DNA of 64,000 bases, taken from the NCBI RefSeq assembly GCF_004361695.1, contig NZ_SNVW01000002.1:248001-312000 (forward strand), read 5' to 3'. The notes beneath the pieces are model-generated. The model saw only the letters and a list, made by a program, of their open reading frames with translations, was not told the origin of the DNA and did no database searches. How positions within the stretch are numbered: the stretch's first letter is position 1; each line of letters begins with the position of its first letter. The stretch comes from Curtobacterium flaccumfaciens. GTDB lineage: Bacteria; Actinomycetota; Actinomycetes; Actinomycetales; Microbacteriaceae. This document shows positions 1 to 8,012 of the stretch, piece by piece. The translations under genes and the position numbers were made by a program.

Positions 1-1387
1 TGAACACGGTGTCGCCCGGCTCGCTCCGCACGTCCACGGACCCGCCGTGCGCCTGCACGACCGCGTCCACGATCGCGAGCCCGAGGCCCGTCGACCCGGC
101 GGTCCGCGATCGCGAGCTGTCCGCACGGGCGAACCGCTCGAACAGCTTCGGCAGGAACTCGGGGTCGATGCCCTGCCCCGTGTCCCGCACGGTCAGGTCG
201 ACGCCGCCCGCGACGGGCGTGATGCCGACGGTGATCCGGGTGCCGTCCGGGGTGTGCGTGCGGGCGTTCGTGACCAGGTTCACGATGACCTGGTGCAGCC
301 GCGCGGCATCGCCGACGACGACCACGGGCGAATCGGGGACGTCGACCTCGATCGGGTGGTCGGGCGACGCGGCGTGGGCGTCGTTCACGGCGTCGAACAC
401 GAGCCCGGTCAGGTCCACGTCGTCGAACTGGACCTCGCGGCCCTCGTCGAGGCGGGCGAGGAGCAGCAGGTCCTCGACCATCGACGTCATCCGGATCGAC
501 TCCGACTCGATCCGGCTCATCGCGTAGACGACGTCCTGCGGCAGGTCCCCGCCCATCCGTCGGGTGAGTTCGGCGTAGCCGCGGACCGACGCGAGCGGGG
601 TGCGGAGCTCGTGCGACGCGTCGGCGACGAACTGGCGCACCTTCTGCTCCGAGCGTTCGCGGGCCTGCATGGCTCCGGCGATGTGCCCGAGCATCCGGTT
701 GAAGGCGCTGCCGACCCGACCGACCTCGGTGCGGGGGTCGGTGTCGGGGACGCGGACGTCCTGCAGCGCGTCGCTCCGCTCGAGCGGCATCCGTGCGACC
801 GTCGACGCGGTCTCGGCGACGCGTTCGAGCGGGCGGAGGGAACGGCGGACGACCAGGGCGGCGACGATCGACGCAGCCAGCAAAGCGATGCAGAGGACGA
901 CGACCACAACCCAGAAGAGCGACCAGACGTTCGCGTCGACGGGCCTCATCGGCAATCCGACGACGAGCACAGCCGGCCCGACGGTGACGGCTGCCAGGCG
1001 GTACCGACCGATGCCGGAACCGAGGTCGACGGTCTGCGGCTCAGCACCGACTCGTACCTGTCCGAGGGCGTCGGCGCTCGACTGGGGGATCCCGCTGGGC
1101 CGTCCGTAGTCGTCGAGCAAACTCGCTACGATCACCTGGCCGTCTACGAAATACGCCGTGAGCGTGCCAGCCGCCTGGCCCGACGGACGAGACAGGTCTA
1201 TTCCGGGCTGCCCCGACTGGTTCTGCTGCAAGTAGCGCTGCGCACGGTGGGTCGCGCTCGTGATCTGCTGGTCGATCGCCCCGGTCTGGATCGACGCGAG
1301 CGCGATGATGCTGCCCGCGCCGATGACCGCGCTGACCGCGACGACGAGGGCGACGATGCTCAGGACGAGCCGGCGCCGGAGGGTCAC
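1..1387 (-). CDS. Two-component sensor histidine kinase (C-terminus cut by window edge)
   Basis: Membrane sensor kinase partner of the response regulator just upstream. The GTG start at 1387 overlaps the regulator stop as GTGA, so the two are translationally coupled. About 462 residues are visible: an N-terminal membrane segment (LVLSIVALVVAVSAVI), an extracytoplasmic sensor region to about residue 150, a second membrane segment (VVVVLCIALLAAS), a HAMP linker, the phospho-acceptor box DASHELRTPLASVRG near residue 255, an N box (VNLVTNARTHTPDG), G1 (DTGQGID) and G2 (STGLGLAI). The reading frame continues past base 1, so only the last residues are missing. The architecture matches TcrY/TrcS-type actinobacterial kinases. 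The stimulus cannot be read from sequence. Confidence 0.93.
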   Translation of the reverse strand, partial: MTLRRRLVLSIVALVVAVSAVIGAGSIIALASIQTGAIDQQITSATHRAQRYLQQNQSGQPGIDLSRPSGQAAGTLTAYFVDGQVIVASLLDDYGRPSGIPQSSADALGQVRVGAEPQTVDLGSGIGRYRLAAVTVGPAVLVVGLPMRPVDANVWSLFWVVVVVLCIALLAASIVAALVVRRSLRPLERVAETASTVARMPLERSDALQDVRVPDTDPRTEVGRVGSAFNRMLGHIAGAMQARERSEQKVRQFVADASHELRTPLASVRGYAELTRRMGGDLPQDVVYAMSRIESESIRMTSMVEDLLLLARLDEGREVQFDDVDLTGLVFDAVNDAHAASPDHPIEVDVPDSPVVVVGDAARLHQVIVNLVTNARTHTPDGTRITVGITPVAGGVDLTVRDTGQGIDPEFLPKLFERFARADSSRSRTAGSTGLGLAIVDAVVQAHGGSVDVRSEPGDTVF

Positions 1388-2124
1388 GAGGTGGGCTTGA
1401 TGACGTACCCGACGCCGCGCACCGTGTGGATCATCGGGGTCTCACCGGCGTCGATCTTCTTGCGCAGGTAGGAGATGTAGATCTCGACGACGGACGACTT
1501 GCCGCCGAAGTCGTACGACCAGACGCGGTCGAGGATCTGCGCCTTCGACAGCACACGACGCGGGTTGCGCATGAGGAAGCGGAGCAGTTCGAACTCGGTG
1601 GCGGTCAGCTCGATGGACCGGCCGGCACGGGACACCTCGTAGGACTCCTCGTCGAGCACCAGGTCGCCCACGACGATGCGGGAGTCCCCGGCTTCGGAGA
1701 CGGAGATCTGCGAACGGCGGATGAGCCCACGGAGGCGCGCCACGACCTCCTCCAGCGAGAACGGCTTCGTGACGTAGTCGTCGCCGCCGGCGGTGAGTCC
1801 GGTGACGCGGTCCTCGACGGAGTCCTTCGCGGTGAGGAACAGCACCGGGGTGTCGTCGTTGTTCTGGCGGAGCCGGCTGAGCACCTGCAGGCCGTCGAGG
1901 TCCGGCATCATCACGTCGAGCACCATCGCGTCCGGCTTCCACTCGCGCGCCGTCGTGAGTGCGTCCTGGCCGCCGTTCGCGCTCTTCACGTCCCAGCCCT
2001 CGTACCGGAGCGCCATGGAGAGGAGGTCGGTGAGGCTGGCTTCGTCGTCGACGACGAGGATGCGCAACGGGGTTCCGTCGGCACGCGTGAGGCGCGGGGC
2101 TGCTGCAGGCTGGGAAATGGTCAC
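1384..2124 (-). CDS. OmpR/PhoB-family response regulator
   Basis: 246 residues. The receiver domain (about 20-135) has acidic residues DDE near 26-28, the phospho-acceptor Asp70 in VLDVMMPDLDG, and the Thr/Lys switch in FLTAKDS. A winged-helix OmpR DNA-binding domain follows (about 145-243) with the typical ending HTVRGVGYVIK. The start is GTG at 2124. A -10-like GATACT lies 7 bases upstream, so the mRNA is probably leaderless. It is the first gene of the two-gene operon with the kinase. It resembles TrcR/TcrX regulators, but target genes are unknown. The nearest candidate target is the ABC exporter at 5527, which is only a guess. Confidence 0.95.
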   Translation of the reverse strand: MTISQPAAAPRLTRADGTPLRILVVDDEASLTDLLSMALRYEGWDVKSANGGQDALTTAREWKPDAMVLDVMMPDLDGLQVLSRLRQNNDDTPVLFLTAKDSVEDRVTGLTAGGDDYVTKPFSLEEVVARLRGLIRRSQISVSEAGDSRIVVGDLVLDEESYEVSRAGRSIELTATEFELLRFLMRNPRRVLSKAQILDRVWSYDFGGKSSVVEIYISYLRKKIDAGETPMIHTVRGVGYVIKPTS

Positions 2125-2228
2125 GTCTTCGAGTATCGAGAGATTCCTATGAGGCGTCTGTGGAGCGCCCCTCTGCCGTCTGTGGGTTGCCGAGGACGCG
2201 CACGGACACTCGTCCGTAGGTTCGAGGA

Positions 2229-3275
2229 ATGCTGCGTTCCTCGGCCTGGCCGCCCTCTGCCCGTCACGTCGACAGCGCCCGGATCGAGGAGCAGGCCGGG
2301 AGGCACGGCTCGTCCCCGGCGGACCGTCTCGCCGTCGCGCAGACGGTCGCCACCACGGCGTCGGTCCTGTCCGCGGGGACCGCCGGCTCGTGCTTCGCGA
2401 CGCTCGCGGCGATCGCCGCGGCCGACGTCACGACGGCGCGGACGGTCGAGCCGCACCTGGACGCGCTCGGCATCCTCGCGCAGGCCGGGGTGGCCGTGCC
2501 GGCGGGGTCGACGTGGGGCGTGTTCGCCGCCGAGGGGCCCGGTGTCCGGCTGACGGCCTCCGGCGGCACGTCCGATGGTGCGGTCGTGCTGGACGGGACG
2601 AAGCCCTGGTGCTCGCTGGCCTCGACGCTCTCCCACGCGCTCGTCACCGCACACGTGTCCGCGGACGGAGGGGCCGAGCGGCAGCTGTTCGCGGTCGATC
2701 TCCGTCAGCCCGGCGTGACCGTGCACGACGAGGCCTGGGTCGCCCGGGGCATGCCGGACGTGCCGAGCGGCCCCGTGGACTTCGCCGGCGTCCGTGCCGA
2801 ACCGGTCGGCGGTCCAGGCTGGTACCTCCGGCGCCCGGGGTTCGCGTGGGGCGGGATCGGCGTCGCGGCGTGCTGGTGGGGCGGCGCGGTCGGCCTCGCC
2901 CGGGTGCTCCGTGCGCTGGCTGCCGACCACCCCGACTCCGAGTTGCTGCAGGCGGCGCTCGGGGCCACCGTCGCCGACCTCGCCGACGCCGAGGACGCCC
3001 TGGCCGACGCGGCGGCACGGATCGATGCACCCGACCCCGACGGCACCGACTGGTCCCTCCTCGCGCAGCTCGTCCGGTCGCGGGTCCGCCGCGCGGTCGA
3101 CGCCGTGCGCTCCCGGGTGGTCGCGACGATCGGCCCCGGTCCGCTGACCACCGACCCGGCGGTCGCCGCGCGGGTGGCCGACCTCGAGCTCTACGTGCTG
3201 CAGGACCACGGCGACCGCGACCTGGCGCGCATCGGCCGGAAGGTCCTGGCCGGCGAGGGCGGTGTCGCGTGGTGA
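2229..3275 (+). CDS. Acyl-CoA dehydrogenase-like flavoprotein
   Basis: 348 residues, shorter than a standard acyl-CoA dehydrogenase (about 380). The middle part shows the family beta-domain signature around DGTKPWCSLASTLSHALV (about 127-144), where FAD and substrate bind in true dehydrogenases, followed by a helical C-terminal region. I do not see the usual YGG-GY loop that carries the catalytic glutamate, so the chemistry may be altered or lost. It is the first gene of a three-gene operon; its stop overlaps the next GTG start by four bases. A TAGGTT box at 2217-2222 sits 6 bases before the ATG, pointing to a leaderless transcript. Function is inferred only from the fold and the neighbours. 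Confidence 0.8.
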   Translation: MLRSSAWPPSARHVDSARIEEQAGRHGSSPADRLAVAQTVATTASVLSAGTAGSCFATLAAIAAADVTTARTVEPHLDALGILAQAGVAVPAGSTWGVFAAEGPGVRLTASGGTSDGAVVLDGTKPWCSLASTLSHALVTAHVSADGGAERQLFAVDLRQPGVTVHDEAWVARGMPDVPSGPVDFAGVRAEPVGGPGWYLRRPGFAWGGIGVAACWWGGAVGLARVLRALAADHPDSELLQAALGATVADLADAEDALADAAARIDAPDPDGTDWSLLAQLVRSRVRRAVDAVRSRVVATIGPGPLTTDPAVAARVADLELYVLQDHGDRDLARIGRKVLAGEGGVAW

Positions 3276-4645
3276 GCTTCGACCACCGCGAGCCGGGCAC
3301 GGACCCCGCGGCCTGGACCCGGTCGACCGCCGGGGTGACGGCAGCGCCGGTGACCCTCGACGGCATCGGCTCCGTGGTCGTGGTCGCACCGCACCCGGAC
3401 GACGAGACGCTCGGTGCCGGCGCGCTCGTCGCCACGGCGGCGGACGCCGGTGTCCCCGTGCACGTGCTGCTCGTCACGCGCGGCGAGGGGTCACACCCGG
3501 ACTCGCCGACGACCACCCGCGACGACCTCCGGAGGATCCGCGAGGACGAGTTCCGGACCGCGCTCCGGGTCCTGCACCCCGCGGCGAGCGCCACCGTCCT
3601 CGACGTGCCCGACGGCGGGCTGCGCGAGCACCCCGACGTGCTCCGCGACGCCCTGGCCGCACGGCTCGCCGGGGCGTCGCGCCCGACGCTCGTGGTGGCA
3701 CCCTGGCGCGGCGACGGTCACCGCGACCACCGCATCGCGGGCGAGGTCGCCGAGGCGGTCGTGGAACGGTCCGCGGGCGCCGAGCTGCTGACCTACCCGA
3801 TCTGGGCCTGGCACTGGGACGACCCGGACGCGTCGGCGATGCCCTGGGACCGCGCGCGGGTGCTCGCGGTGCCGGCCGACGTCCTCGACCGGAAGCGGCG
3901 GGCCCTCGACGCGTACCGGTCGCAGACGCACCCGCTCTCGCCGGCTGCCGGTGACGAGGCGATCGTCGACGAGCGGCACGCCGCGCACCACCTCCGCTCC
4001 GTCGAGTGGTTCTTCGCCCCGGGCGGGGACTCCGCGTCGGCGACGGCGGCGTCCCGCTCCCGGGAGTCCTTCGACGCCCACTACGAGCGGAAGCCCGAGG
4101 GATGGGACTTCGAGGGCTCGTGGTACGAGCGGCGGAAGCGTGCCGTGACCCTGGCGGCGCTCCCCCGCGAGCGGTACCGCTCGGCGCTGGAGCTCGGCTG
4201 CGCGACCGGGGTGCTGACGGCGGCGCTCACCGAGCGGGCCGATGACGTGCTCGGCACCGACATCTCCGCCGCACCACTCGAACGCGCGCGCCACCGTGCG
4301 CCGGCGGCCCGATTCGTGCAGGCCGCGCTGCCGTCGGAGTGGCCGGCCGGTCGGTGGGACCTCGTCGTGATGTCCGAGGTCGGCTACTACCTGTCTTCCG
4401 CGGACCTCGACGCGACGATCGACCGCGTGCTCGCCTCGCTCGACGACGACGGTGTGCTGGTGGCGTGCCACTGGCGGCACCCGGACGACGAGGCGGTGTC
4501 GAGCGGCGACGTCGTGGACGGACGGCTCGCCGAACGGTGGCCGCGACCGGCGCTCGTCCGGCACGTCGAGGAGGACTTCGTGCTGAGCGTGTTCCCCGGC
4601 CCCGCCGTGGTGTCGGTGGCGACGGCCGAGAGGCTGACCCCGTGA
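3272..4645 (+). CDS. Bifunctional PIG-L deacetylase / NodS-like SAM methyltransferase
   Basis: 457 residues from a GTG coupled to the previous stop (GTGA). The N-terminal half is a PIG-L/LmbE zinc-dependent N-acetylglucosamine-type deacetylase: the zinc motif APHPDDE at about 39-45 and the partner motif HRDHR are both present. The C-terminal part, from about residue 265, is a class I methyltransferase with motif I LELGCATG and the NodS-like segment DLVVMSEVGYYL. Known PIG-L enzymes remove N-acetyl groups from amino sugars, and NodS N-methylates the freed amine of a Nod-factor precursor. A fused deacetylase plus N-methyltransferase therefore makes chemical sense. The actual substrate is not known. 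Confidence 0.88.
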   Translation: MSFDHREPGTDPAAWTRSTAGVTAAPVTLDGIGSVVVVAPHPDDETLGAGALVATAADAGVPVHVLLVTRGEGSHPDSPTTTRDDLRRIREDEFRTALRVLHPAASATVLDVPDGGLREHPDVLRDALAARLAGASRPTLVVAPWRGDGHRDHRIAGEVAEAVVERSAGAELLTYPIWAWHWDDPDASAMPWDRARVLAVPADVLDRKRRALDAYRSQTHPLSPAAGDEAIVDERHAAHHLRSVEWFFAPGGDSASATAASRSRESFDAHYERKPEGWDFEGSWYERRKRAVTLAALPRERYRSALELGCATGVLTAALTERADDVLGTDISAAPLERARHRAPAARFVQAALPSEWPAGRWDLVVMSEVGYYLSSADLDATIDRVLASLDDDGVLVACHWRHPDDEAVSSGDVVDGRLAERWPRPALVRHVEEDFVLSVFPGPAVVSVATAERLTP

Positions 4646-5397
4646 GCCTCCCCGCCCGCATCGACGTCGTGGTCCCGGCGCACGACGAGGAGGACGGGAT
4701 CGCCGGGTGCGTGCAGGCGCTCGCCGTCGCCGTCCGGGTGCTCGCACGCACCCACCCGGACGTCGCGGTCGCCGTCACGGTCGTCCTCGACGGGTGCACG
4801 GACGACACCGGTGCCGTCCTCCGGGCAGCGGCGGCGGGCGATCCGCTGTGGTCCGACGGCGCCGACCTCCAGGGCCGCACGGGTGTTCCCCTCGACGTCG
4901 TGGCGACCGAGCGGCTCGGCGTCGGCCGGGCTCGTGCCGTGGGCACCACCCGGGCCCTGGCGTCCGGTCCGGAACCGTCGGCCCGGTGGCTCGCGCACAC
5001 GGACGCCGACTCCCGGGTCGACCCCGGGTGGCTCGTCCAGCAGGTCGAGGCCCACGACGCCGGTGCGCACGTGCTCGTCGGGGCGGTCGTGCCGGACCCG
5101 GACGACCTCGACCCCGTGGTGCTCGCCCGCTGGCTGCACGCCCACCCGCCGGGGTCGACGCTCGGCCACGTGCACGGTGCGAACCTCGGGCTGCGCGGGG
5201 ACGTCTCCCTCGCGCTCGGCGGCTTCGACCCCGTGCCCGAGCACGAGGACGTGCGCCTGGTGGAGCGCGCCCGCGCCCTCGGGTTGGACGTCCGCGCCAC
5301 CACCGACCTGCCCGTGGTGACGAGCGGGCGATTCGACGGTCGGACCCCGGGCGGGTACGCCGAGCACCTGCGGATCACCTACGGCGACGCGAGTTGA
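4642..5397 (+). CDS. Family 2 glycosyltransferase
   Basis: 251 residues, with a GTG start overlapping the upstream stop as GTGA. This is a GT-A fold enzyme: IDVVVPAHDEEDGIAGC at the N-terminus binds the nucleotide sugar, LAHTDADSR carries the DxD metal motif (about residues 114-119), and EHEDVRLVERAR holds the acidic pair expected of the catalytic base region. No membrane segment is seen, so it should be cytoplasmic or peripheral. It is the third and last gene of the dehydrogenase / deacetylase-methyltransferase / glycosyltransferase operon. It probably transfers the sugar that the PIG-L/NodS protein then modifies, or glycosylates its product. Confidence 0.86.
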   Translation: MSLPARIDVVVPAHDEEDGIAGCVQALAVAVRVLARTHPDVAVAVTVVLDGCTDDTGAVLRAAAAGDPLWSDGADLQGRTGVPLDVVATERLGVGRARAVGTTRALASGPEPSARWLAHTDADSRVDPGWLVQQVEAHDAGAHVLVGAVVPDPDDLDPVVLARWLHAHPPGSTLGHVHGANLGLRGDVSLALGGFDPVPEHEDVRLVERARALGLDVRATTDLPVVTSGRFDGRTPGGYAEHLRITYGDAS

Positions 5398-5526
5398 TCG
5401 GCGCATAGCAACCCCATAGCCACGCGCAGTGCCGGTGATAACCGCGCTGCCTAGGTTCTCCTCCGTCGGCCCCGCCGTGCGCTCTGCACGGCCGGTGACC
5501 CCAGCCGGCCACCACCGAGGAGAACC
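5398..5526 (+). promoter_or_regulatory. Leader and promoter region of the ABC exporter operon
   Basis: 129-base gap after the glycosyltransferase. It holds a short direct repeat (CATAGCAA/CATAGCCA near 5405-5421), a -10-like TAGGTT near 5452, a GC-rich stem-loop (CGTGC...GCACG near 5477-5493) and a clear ribosome binding site GAGGAG 7 bases before the ATG at 5527. The exporter is therefore probably transcribed separately from the cassette upstream. Confidence 0.45.
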
Positions 5527-7062
5527 ATGTTCCTGACCTACCTCAGGCGAGAACTCACGAACCGCAAGAAGCAGACCGTCATCATCGCGATCGGCATGGC
5601 GCTCGCCATCGCACTCGTGGTCATCGTGTCCTCGATCGCGGGCGGCGTGCAGGCCGCACAGGCGAGCGTGCTGCAGTCCGTGTACGGCGTCGGCACCGAC
5701 ATCACCGTGACGAAGACCGAGACCCCGAGCGCGTCGAGCACCGGTCGGCCGAGCTTCGACTTCGGCAGCCAGAGCGGCTCCGGCAGTGGCAGCGGCTCGA
5801 CCGACCTGTCGCAGTCCCGCCTCGCCGTCACCCGCGGCACGAGCACCCTCAGCGCGTCCGACGTCACGACCGTCACGGGCACGAGCGGCGTGAAGGCCGC
5901 GACCGGCGTGCTCACCCTCGAGAACAGCACGTTCTCCGGGCAGGTGCAGCAGCAGTCCGACAGCGGATCGAGCAGCGGCTCGAGCAGCAGCACCACCGAG
6001 CGGGCACCGTCGACCGGCGGCACCGAGGGCGGCCGCGGCTTCGGTGGCGGGTCCTTCAGCGTCGACTCCTTCACGGTCACGGGCATCCCCGTCACGGGCG
6101 ACACGGTCGGGCCGCTGACGAGCACCGAGCTCACGAAGGGCCGTACCTTCACGTCCGCCGACGCCGGCAAGGACGTCGTCGTGCTCGACGCCACCTACGC
6201 GAAGAGCGAGTCGAAGGCCGTCGGTGACACCCTGTCGATCGGCGGGAAGGACTTCGAGGTGATCGGACTCGTCTCCTCGACCGGTTCGTCGTCGACCACC
6301 GGCTCGAACACCTACGTCCCGCTCGACACCGCGCAGGCCCTGGCCGACCTCGACGGCAAGGTGACCTCGATCTACGTGTCCGCGGAGTCCTCCGCCGACG
6401 TCGACACGATCAAGTCCGCCCTGCAGAAGCAGCTGACCAGCGCGACCGTCTCCACCGAGTCCGACCTGGCGTCGAGCGTCTCCGGATCGCTGAGCACGGC
6501 CTCCACCCTGGTCTCGAACCTCGGCAGGTGGCTGTCGATCGTCGTCCTCGCCGCGGCGTTCCTCATCGCGATCCTCTTCACGATCTCCGGCGTCACCCGG
6601 CGCACGCGTGAGTTCGGCACCCTGAAGGCGATCGGCTGGTCGAACGGGCGCATCACCCGCCAGGTGGCCGGCGAATCCCTCGTGCAGGGGATCATCGGTG
6701 GGGTCATCGGTGCCGCCGTGGGGCTCCTCGGCATCCTCGTGGTGAACGTCATCGCCCCGACGATCTCGGCGAGCGCGTCGACCACCACGAACCGCGGGCC
6801 CGGTGCTGGCGGCGGGGTGCCCGGCGGTGCCGCGACCGCAGCGGCCGGCAGCGGCACCACGGGCGGTGCCCCGGCCGGTGGGTTCGGCGGCGGGGGGAGC
6901 ACGGCGAGCACGACCGACGTCGTGCTGCACGCCCCGGTCACGGTCGAGGTGATCCTGCTCGCGATCGGGCTGGCGATCCTCGGTGGCCTCATCGCCGGCG
7001 CCCTCGGCGGCTGGCGCGCGAGCCGGCTCCGTCCGGCCGAGGCCCTGCGGAGCGTGGCCTGA
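5527..7062 (+). CDS. MacB/FtsX-type ABC transporter permease
   Basis: 511 residues. One N-terminal membrane helix (TVIIAIGMALAIALVVIV) is followed by a large extracytoplasmic domain of about 300 residues and then three helices: WLSIVVLAAAFLIAILF, a middle pair around GIIGGVIGAAVGLLGILVV, and VEVILLAIGLAILGGLIAG. This is the MacB/FtsX layout. The extracytoplasmic domain has Ser/Gly/Thr-rich low-complexity stretches (about 75-100 and 145-180), and a second Gly/Ala-rich insert lies between the last two helices. The ATPase gene overlaps the stop by one base (TGATG). MacB-type systems work as mechanotransmitters or exporters of peptides and lipids; the substrate is not apparent. Confidence 0.9.
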   Translation: MFLTYLRRELTNRKKQTVIIAIGMALAIALVVIVSSIAGGVQAAQASVLQSVYGVGTDITVTKTETPSASSTGRPSFDFGSQSGSGSGSGSTDLSQSRLAVTRGTSTLSASDVTTVTGTSGVKAATGVLTLENSTFSGQVQQQSDSGSSSGSSSSTTERAPSTGGTEGGRGFGGGSFSVDSFTVTGIPVTGDTVGPLTSTELTKGRTFTSADAGKDVVVLDATYAKSESKAVGDTLSIGGKDFEVIGLVSSTGSSSTTGSNTYVPLDTAQALADLDGKVTSIYVSAESSADVDTIKSALQKQLTSATVSTESDLASSVSGSLSTASTLVSNLGRWLSIVVLAAAFLIAILFTISGVTRRTREFGTLKAIGWSNGRITRQVAGESLVQGIIGGVIGAAVGLLGILVVNVIAPTISASASTTTNRGPGAGGGVPGGAATAAAGSGTTGGAPAGGFGGGGSTASTTDVVLHAPVTVEVILLAIGLAILGGLIAGALGGWRASRLRPAEALRSVA

Positions 7063-7922
7063 TGTCCGATCCCTCATCGACCCGCGCACCCGAACCGACG
7101 ACAGGAGCCACCGTGACCCGAGCCGACCTGACCCGAACCGACCTGACCAGCGCCGACGCTGCCGAGACCAACGCGACCAAGGCGACCAACGCGACCAGTG
7201 CCGCGACCGCAGCGTCCACGGCGGAGGCGAGCCGCGCCTCCAGTCCGATCTACCGACTGCAGAACGTGAGCAAGACGTACAAGCAGAAGAACCGGACCGT
7301 CACCGCGCTGACCAACGTCGACGTGGTGATCCCGCAGGGGCAGCTCGTCGCGATCCAGGGTCCGACGGGCGGCGGCAAGTCGACCCTGCTGCAGATGCTC
7401 GGGGCGCTCGACCGGCCGAGTGCCGGCTCGATCCATCTCGGCGAGCAGGACGTCGCGAAACTCGGTGACCGCGCACTGACCGACCTGCGGGCGACCGAGA
7501 TCGGCTTCGTGTTCCAGAGCTTCAACCTCATCCCGACGCTGACGGCGCTCGAGAACGTGGAGACCGCGTTCGCCGGGTCGCTGGCGAACCGCTCCCGGGC
7601 CGAGGTCCGGTCACGGTCGACGGCGGCGCTGCAGGAGGTCGGGCTCGGTGAACGACTCGACCACCTGCCCGCGGAGCTCTCCGGCGGGCAGCAGCAGCGC
7701 GTCGCGATCGCCCGGGCCCTCGTGAAGAACCCGAGCGTGCTGCTCGCCGACGAACCGACCGGCGCGCTCGACGAGGCCACCCGCGACGAGATCATGGGCC
7801 TCATCGAGAAGCAGTGGAAGGAGCGCGGGCTGACCGTGGTCATCGTCACGCACGACTCGTGGGTCGCGAAGCGCGCCGAGCGCCGGCTGCACATCAAGCA
7901 GGGGCAGGTCCGCGAGGTCTAG
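7062..7922 (+). CDS. ABC transporter ATP-binding protein (LolD/MacB type)
   Basis: 286 residues. It has Walker A GPTGGGKST, Q-loop FQSFNLIPTL, signature LSGGQQQRVAIARAL and Walker B VLLADEPTGALDE, followed by the H-loop VTHD. It pairs with the permease whose stop it overlaps. The first 60 residues are Thr/Ala-rich and low complexity, from short repeats such as GACCTGACC and GCGACCAA. A GTG at 7113 preceded by AGGAG at a good distance is an equally good or better start and would remove 17 of those residues. Confidence 0.93.
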   Translation: MSDPSSTRAPEPTTGATVTRADLTRTDLTSADAAETNATKATNATSAATAASTAEASRASSPIYRLQNVSKTYKQKNRTVTALTNVDVVIPQGQLVAIQGPTGGGKSTLLQMLGALDRPSAGSIHLGEQDVAKLGDRALTDLRATEIGFVFQSFNLIPTLTALENVETAFAGSLANRSRAEVRSRSTAALQEVGLGERLDHLPAELSGGQQQRVAIARALVKNPSVLLADEPTGALDEATRDEIMGLIEKQWKERGLTVVIVTHDSWVAKRAERRLHIKQGQVREV

Positions 7923-7943
7923 TCCGGCGGCCGGTCTCCCCCT

Positions 7944-7997
7944 CGCGCGCAGCGACGGTCCACGCCCTCCGGGGCCAGTGGACCGTCGCTGCGCGCG
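7944..7997. terminator. Perfect 20-bp stem-loop between convergent genes
   Basis: Arms 7944-7963 and 7978-7997 are exact inverted repeats with a 14-base loop. It sits between the end of the ABC ATPase gene (+) and the end of the beta-propeller gene (-). No T tract follows, as is common for actinobacterial terminators. It probably ends transcription from both sides. Confidence 0.65.
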
Positions 7998-8012
7998 TGC
8001 GTTCGCGGGTGG

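Noticed and set aside
4387..7089. 900-codon minus-strand frame opposite the glycosyltransferase and exporter permease
   Set aside because: No recognised domain, and both plus-strand genes have strong motifs and coupled starts.
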